A stretch of 64,000 bases of DNA from Guyanagaster necrorhizus (lineage: Eukaryota > Basidiomycota > Agaricomycetes > Agaricales > Physalacriaceae): NCBI RefSeq assembly GCF_019112545.1, contig NW_025064883.1:558001-622000 (forward strand), given 5' to 3'. The position numbers and the translations under genes were made by a program. A model generated the notes under the pieces. The model worked only from the letters and a program-made list of their open reading frames with translations, was not told the DNA's origin and did no database searches. This document shows, piece after piece, positions 58,324 through 64,000 of this stretch (the stretch's first letter is position 1; every line of letters begins with the position of its first letter).

Positions 58324-59515
58324 CTACTTATCTGCCGGAACATTCAACAAGATGTTTCCCCCACCGCTTGGGATGTATGACACATTGGGGTTAGAGGCAA
58401 GCGAATTGACGATAGCCTTAGATGTTTCGATTTTGCGGAATGTGACAAAGGCGTCACCAGCCTTCCCAAGTGCTTGCGAAATGATTTTTGCCGCTGCAGC
58501 TTCACCTTCGGCTCGAATAACAGCTGCTTGACGCTCTTGCTCAGCCTAACAACGTGATTAGTCCAATACGTCTGGATGAGAATCAATGAGCTAACCTTTT
58601 CAACGACAAATTTCGCCCTCTCAGCATCTTCGCAGCAATTATCAGTAAATAGAGGATAAGATAATACCAAACGTACCTTGCTGCGCAATTTGTTTCGCTT
58701 CTACTGCTTGCGTGAATTCCTAGGGGGGTGGGCAAAAGTCAGAACTTAAATCATAATCACCTACAACACTTGTTCCCACCTTTCCGAACGTTAGATGCGT
58801 TATAGAAACATCTTCTAAGACAATGTTGAATTCCCCAGCACGCTGCAAAAGGTCAGCCCTTATCCTAGACGACACCTAAGAGTACTGAGCATCACAACAA
58901 GTCATATAGCAGCTTGACACGTACCACTTCTCGCTGTGTAATCAATTCCGCTGCATCGAATTGGGCAACAATGCTTTTCAGCACCTCGTTACCAATAGAA
59001 GGAAGCACCCTTTCGTCGTAGTCCAAGCCTAGACTTTGGTAGATTTTGGGAAGATGCTCTATGTCGGGTCGGGAGAGAACTCGGAGAGTAATAGACACCA
59101 TCTGAAGATCCTTCGATCCAGTTGTTGTCGATATATTCTGTGTGACTCGTATCAGATAGACATGGACTCTTGGACATCATTTCACTTGCCCGAGGCTTTA
59201 TTCGGCAGTCATATAAAATCACCCGCTGGAGCCACGGAATCATGAGATGTGTACCCTCCGGTGCAGCCTATAAACAACCAAAGATAAGAACCATCTCTAA
59301 GAATGATCTTCCAAGCCACATACCGTACTCTTAACGCCTGAAAACCTGTCGAACATGACTGCTCGGTAACCACCCGGAACATCGTACAGACTTGCTCTGA
59401 CTGCAACGGCTGCGACAGCAATAGGAACTAACAATCTACATATTAGTACCTTGGAAAAAATTCAAGCAGAAGTACACTTGCCGATGACTCTGGAAGCATT
59501 CTGGGCAAACGCCAT
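58324..59515 (-). CDS. PHB1: prohibitin-1
   Basis: Prohibitins Phb1/Phb2 form a ring complex in the inner mitochondrial membrane that scaffolds m-AAA proteases and stabilises proteins. Start [13 protein letters not shown] (59515), a hydrophobic helix ([20 protein letters not shown]), then [74 protein letters not shown] then [20 protein letters not shown], and a C-terminal coiled coil with [40 protein letters not shown]. It ends [20 protein letters not shown] then [18 protein letters not shown] is a Phb1-type motif. About eight introns. Confidence 0.95.
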
Positions 59516-59608
59516 GATTGTGAAGGTGAAGGTGCCAAACACATATCAACGACGCGTGTTTTTTTTATAGCTTAGTCACTGACATTTAGTCAAGGAACAA
59601 GAACGACG

Positions 59609-59821
59609 ATGCCCAAGGGCATAACAACACTGTATGACCTTTTATCATCGACCTTCACAGGTGTCACTGCCATCAATCTACGTTGCCGGTCTCTCCACAA
59701 TGTCTGGGCCGACCACAACTTGGACAGTGACATCGAAAGGTCGGGCCAGCGAGTGCACCACACTGAAACAGTCAATTTAGCATCCCTCCCCTCAGTTCCA
59801 TTGCCCCCTGTCATTGTATAA
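59609..59821 (+). CDS. possible small protein, 70 residues
   Basis: An uninterrupted frame opens with ATG at 59609: MPKGITTLYDLLSSTFTGVT, with SLHNVWADHNLDSDIERSGQ further on. The start MPKGITTLYDL loosely recalls small fungal mitochondrial proteins, but I cannot place it. It is divergent from prohibitin (93 bp). Another frame over the same DNA is equally open to 59780 and includes STMSGPTTTW. Little evidence for expression. Confidence 0.3.
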   Translation: MPKGITTLYDLLSSTFTGVTAINLRCRSLHNVWADHNLDSDIERSGQRVHHTETVNLASLPSVPLPPVIV

Positions 59822-59924
59822 TTCGAGGTCTAGATCTCAAAGATTTTATACAGCTTTTAGGGGAATTTAGAGTGGCAGAAAAATCGAACGGCGGTGCTAA
59901 CTGTGGAAGCTAGGCTACGACTAC

Positions 59925-62446
59925 CTACAGTAAAACATCCCCTTTAGCGTCTCCTTCCATTCTTGCAGAGTGACTACCGAACTGCATGGCCCTTTTTTTT
60001 CGTCCGCTCGCCTGAATTAATCCCATTTTTCGAGCAGCTAATCTCAGTAACATTTTATCTCCAAGGCCCAATTCTAAACGGGGATCCATTTTGTGCTGAA
60101 CTGGCAAGTTGGCCAAAAATGAGACCACTCCAAATGACAGAAAAGGATGTCTTGTCTCCTTTCCGTGGGATGAACTGGAAATATTGTTACCCAAGTTTTA
60201 CGAAACCGATTAGCAGAGATAACTTGCCAGATGCGATCGTCGCGACCCAAATTTCGTACTGGAATACGCTGAATTTCTAGCTGAAGCTATGTGAGGTCAG
60301 ATGAGTGGGGAATAGGATAATCCTTTGGATAAAGAGATCGTACCTCGCCGATCACTGCTTGCCAGCCGCCTGAGTTGAATGACGATCGATGTCTTCCATA
60401 ACCGCCTAGCAACTCATCGGATCCAAGGCCATTCAAAAGCACACGAGCTGGGCTAGTATATGCTACAGACTCTGCACCTGGATAAGCGCGTACGTGTCCC
60501 ACTCCACGAGAAGCAAAGTATAAAGCAAGAGCCAGACTCTATTTGGCTTTTCATCATGCAATAGTAGTTTCAATAGTCACAACGCTCACCAAATCCATGA
60601 CTGTGCGGCTGGGCAGCATCAGGGCTTGAACTATAGGGCGTGCCCCCTGTGATTCCTACTTTACGTGCTCAATGGGAATAAATTCAACCTGCTGGCGGAA
60701 ATAAGACCAACATGATAAGGGACGTTGATCTCTACCTGTTGGACTCATCAACATAAAGACATTCCAAGCTTTGAAAGGACCATACAAAGTTCCAAGTACG
60801 GCCGGGACACAGTCGCCTGAGTTCGTCCACTTCCTGAAGCCCCGTCTTTCTATCAGGAACCATGTACGACACTCTGATAGAATCATCATCAGATGGATTT
60901 TTAGCCTTCCTGTGCCGTCTTGATATACCCCCAACGTTGCCTTCTGTCTCCATCTGGATCTTTCGAGGGTTCTCGAAAGCGACGTTGAGGAGGTCGATCG
61001 ATTCTTCAAGAGGAATATGCCTTGAAACTGCATTAGAGCATCATTTTGAATGTTGGATCGCAGAAACGAACTTGTGGGCAAGGTACGCAATGACTGTTGA
61101 ATCTATTCCGCCGCTGAAGAGGACGGCTACTCTGGACTGTGTTGGCATGGAACTGTACAAGCAAGGGATTGCATTCAGCCATGACATGTTATTCCGGAGA
61201 GAAACAGACCTTTTGTAAGGAACGTTGTGAACGCGGAGCATAACGCTACGATCTAGGTGTGAGATCAAAGCATCTACTGAAGCCAAGAGATAATTAGGTA
61301 TCTCATCAAGTGAAGCTAAACGCGGCCAAGTATCTGGCGGAACTAAGCGATTCACTAGAGGAGGCTGGACCTGTCTAACATGAAATATTCCTATCATGTC
61401 ATCGATAAACCGGTACTTACGTAGCTGAAGACAGTGGTTTGAGAAGGCCGTCGAGATAAAGTCTTAAGATGGTCTTCGAACGTGATCTGATTGAGAATAA
61501 GCATTTGCGTGGTGAACTGAATAGAGAAAACACTGCCTACGCCTTCTAGCTGAGCGAAATCTTTGAGGTTGAGATAAAAGATGTGATCTGTAGACAACTC
61601 CTCAAAAGAACATCCTGCGTCGACACCAGAAGTCACAGAAGTCAATATGAAATATGGATGTGATGGGGAAGGTTTATGGATCAATAGAGACCGACGACCT
61701 AGAGGATCACGTCCAAATATAATGCAGCCAGACTCTTCCTGAAAACAAAGCAGCGCCGATTAATAGTCGGCCACGGGCACTAGGAATGGGGAACATCATG
61801 ATTCATGACTTACATGGTGGAAAACAAAAGCATAGCTACGTTGATAGTTAATCGTTCATCACATAAGGAAGGTACGAAACCACATACGGGCCTTCAACTG
61901 ACGAGAAAAGGTCTCTGATTTGAGCTGGTGTTTTGAGACCCCTGCTACTTTCAAATAACTTGACGCCGTCGTTTTCAGCTGCATCCATCTAAAAGATGAT
62001 TTAGCTCTCGGGCGACATTACCAGGAAATGATGTCACTAACGTCTAGTCCTTCGAAGATCTACTTAATTATCAGCCAGTAGAAAGATAGAGCGGGCGCAG
62101 CGAGACGAACCTCTCCATTCCAGCAAAAAATATCACCATTTCGGATGTGAGGTTGCACGACAGGTTGGGAACCTCGTAGACACAATTCAGATGCAAAGAA
62201 CTCTAGATGCAGCATGCCAACATCCGAACTCTGGTCCTTGAAGCTCACTTTGTGGCTTCGTTGGGCATCAGGCCCTAAGTAACATCCAGTGAAAAACTAT
62301 GGGTTTGATTATGCAGGCTTTCACATACCACGCGCAGCATTTGCATGCCTTAAAGCAATGCATAGCTTCTCATGATATGAGTCGATGGTATCGATGGCCG
62401 GAGGGTTGACTTGGAATTGTCGAACACAGAAGAATATGCCACACAT
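59925..62446 (-). CDS. asparagine synthetase-domain protein (ASNSD1-like)
   Basis: Start MCGIFFCVR at 62446, so Cys2 becomes the N-terminal nucleophile of a class-II glutamine amidotransferase domain after Met removal. It continues HANAARGPDAQRSHKVSF, QPHIRNGDIFCWNGEIF, FSSVEGPYAFVFH and FGRDPLGRRSLLIH. The synthetase-type domain has the PP-loop VAVLFSGGIDSTVIAYLAHK, VLLNGLGSDELLGGYGRH and, at the C-terminus, HGKETRHPFLSFGVVSFLAN, LPVQHK, then GDKMLLRLAARKMGL. This order and its large inserted loops match ASNSD1 (yeast YML096W), whose role in asparagine metabolism is not established. About ten introns, with the last exon at 59925-60194. Confidence 0.88.
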
Positions 62447-62617
62447 ATGTACTTTCCAGGTCCGTGGACAACTTGATGGGTGCCGGGCCGATCGCCCAAT
62501 CTGGGAATGAAAACAGGACAAGTACATTTTCTCTATTTATTTTTCCATTCAATAGTAGTACAATTATCCTCCAGGCTTACGCAGCTCTAACGGGAAAAAA
62601 TACAACAGCCTGTGTCC

Positions 62618-64000
62618 TTATGTGCTATAGGTAGACGCAGAAACATTACCGCCGCGGCCAGTCCAGTTGACATCTTAGGATCCTGTCAGTCGACATTGGA
62701 AACAAGGTGAAATGGGAAAGCTTACGAATATCCTCGCCCAACTTGAACTTATCATTTTCCTTTCCGGGAAGAACGCGGAATGTGTGAGCGCCAAAGTAAT
62801 CACGCTAAATGCAGTCTAAGAAATCGTTTGACAGTATTTTAAAGAGGTGCCCATACCTGTGCTTGCAACAAGTTCGCAGGAACGATCTCACTCCTATAGC
62901 CATCGAAGAAAGCCAATGCAGTGCTAAAAGCAGGAGTGGGGATGCCCCAAAGCACAGCTTGAGCAATGACACGTCTCCAACCTGGTTGAGCCTTGTGAAC
63001 GGCTAGGACACAGTCAGTACATGCGAGAACATTGGACTTGTCATAAATACCTTTGTTGAAGAAGTCATCAAAGAGAAGGGACTCCAACTTGGGGTTCTTG
63101 TTGTACGCGGAGGTGATGTCCTTCAAGAATACACTCTAGCAAGGCAGCGATGTTTAATGACGCACTGTGGAGTAGAAATGAAGATATACCTTGATGATAC
63201 ACCCACCACGCCACATACTGGCAATGCCGGCATAATTCAAATTCCAACTAAGCTGGAGTAATCAAAATGATTAGATGCATACATGGAAAGTCGGAAAGAA
63301 AACACACCTCCTTCGCGGTCTCTCGCATGAGCATGAATCCTTGAGTGTAAGAAATAATCTTGGAAGCATACAGAGCTTGCTCAAGATCATCAATGAACAA
63401 CTGTTTATCTCCACGGAAGGGCTCTCTTTGAGGTCCGGAAATAGTCTTGCTTGCGCGCACACGCTCGTCTTTTATAGCGGAGAGACAACGGGCGAAAACT
63501 GCTTCACCAATAAGTGTGACTAAATTCAGAAATTTGTCAACTGGATCCCACAGACAAAGAAATGGATGCACATACCGGCCATTCCAGCATCCAAGGCAGC
63601 GATAGCAGTCCATTTTCCGGTACCTTTCTGACCAGCTTTGTCCAAGATTTTGGTGACTACCGGTTCACCGTCATCATCCTTGAATTTGAGGATGTTGGCT
63701 GTAATATCAATGAGGAATGAATCAAGGACGCCCTTATTCCATTTCAAAAAGATATCAGCAATTTCGTCTTCTGAGAGACCTAAACCACGTTTGAGGATGT
63801 CATAGGCTTCAGCGATCAGCTGCATGTCTCCGTATTCAATGCCTGATATGATGTAAGTGAATCGTCAGTCATGACGACATGATATCACTTGCCATTGTGA
63901 ACCATCTTCACGTAGTGACCCGACCCCGTCTCCCCGACCCAGTCGCAGCAAGGCTCACCGTATGCCTGGGCTGCAGTTTTCTGGAATATTTCTTTGATGG
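62618..64000 (-). CDS. GND1: 6-phosphogluconate dehydrogenase (5' end off window)
   Basis: The enzyme of the oxidative pentose phosphate pathway that makes ribulose 5-phosphate, CO2 and NADPH in the cytosol. The right edge begins within the substrate-binding region: [20 protein letters not shown] then [20 protein letters not shown] and [13 protein letters not shown], the family signature, with the Lys in HYVKM acting as catalytic base. Then [70 protein letters not shown] and [20 protein letters not shown] then YFGAHTF. The last exon gives [17 protein letters not shown] and TAA. The NADP-binding Rossmann half lies past position 64000. At least six introns in the visible part. Confidence 0.95.

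Overview
This window looks like a chromosome segment of a filamentous basidiomycete fungus, most likely an Agaricomycete. That is an inference. Nearly every gene is broken by short introns of about 45-65 bp with GT...AG ends, genes sit on both strands with gaps of 50-500 bp, and the protein families are ordinary eukaryotic ones (proteasome, Rab GTPase, autophagy, V-ATPase, prohibitin) plus fungus-typical ones (an X325 secreted copper-site protein, a CBS/PB1 protein, a Chp1-like chromodomain protein). Exons were joined by eye from splice signals and family conservation, so internal splice sites are approximate. Start and stop codons were read directly.

Layout. 1-7.7 kb: CBS-domain protein (3' end off the window), POM33/TMEM33 membrane protein, HAS1 helicase, peptidyl-tRNA hydrolase 2, Mpv17/SYM1. 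7.9-20.3 kb: UTP4, TIM10, a small zinc-finger protein, threonine aldolase, URB2, and an RWD-RING-IBR ubiquitin ligase. 20.8-28.3 kb: multi-KH protein, V-ATPase subunit C, mercaptopyruvate sulfurtransferase, an unrecognised small gene. 28.7-36 kb: X325 protein, single-domain rhodanese, a chromodomain protein with a SPOC-like middle, proteasome beta-3, G-patch/C2H2 protein. 36.2-45.4 kb: BET bromodomain protein, WDR70, an unrecognised nuclear-looking gene, frataxin, a repeat-rich 1.1-kb gap with a doubtful gene, and a mitochondrial-looking trypsin-like protease. 45.5-64 kb: MPH1/FANCM helicase, RBM26/27-type RNA-binding protein, Rab7/YPT7, ATG16, PUB1/TIA-1, prohibitin-1, an asparagine-synthetase-like protein, and 6-phosphogluconate dehydrogenase (5' end off the window).

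Working together. Three nucleolar ribosome-biogenesis factors (HAS1, UTP4, URB2) lie within 15 kb, each sharing a short divergent promoter with another gene. Mitochondrial genes are frequent (SYM1, TIM10, frataxin, prohibitin, likely the protease and the rhodanese). The rest is housekeeping; there is no sign of a phage, plasmid, CRISPR array, rRNA or tRNA gene, or an autonomous transposon.

The items most worth a second look are the chromodomain/SPOC-like protein (a candidate RITS-complex Chp1 relative), a likely GC-AG intron in the threonine aldolase gene, a one-base frameshift at the end of the RBR ligase gene, nested inverted repeats just after the protease gene, and several genes whose first coding exon is only 1-8 codons.
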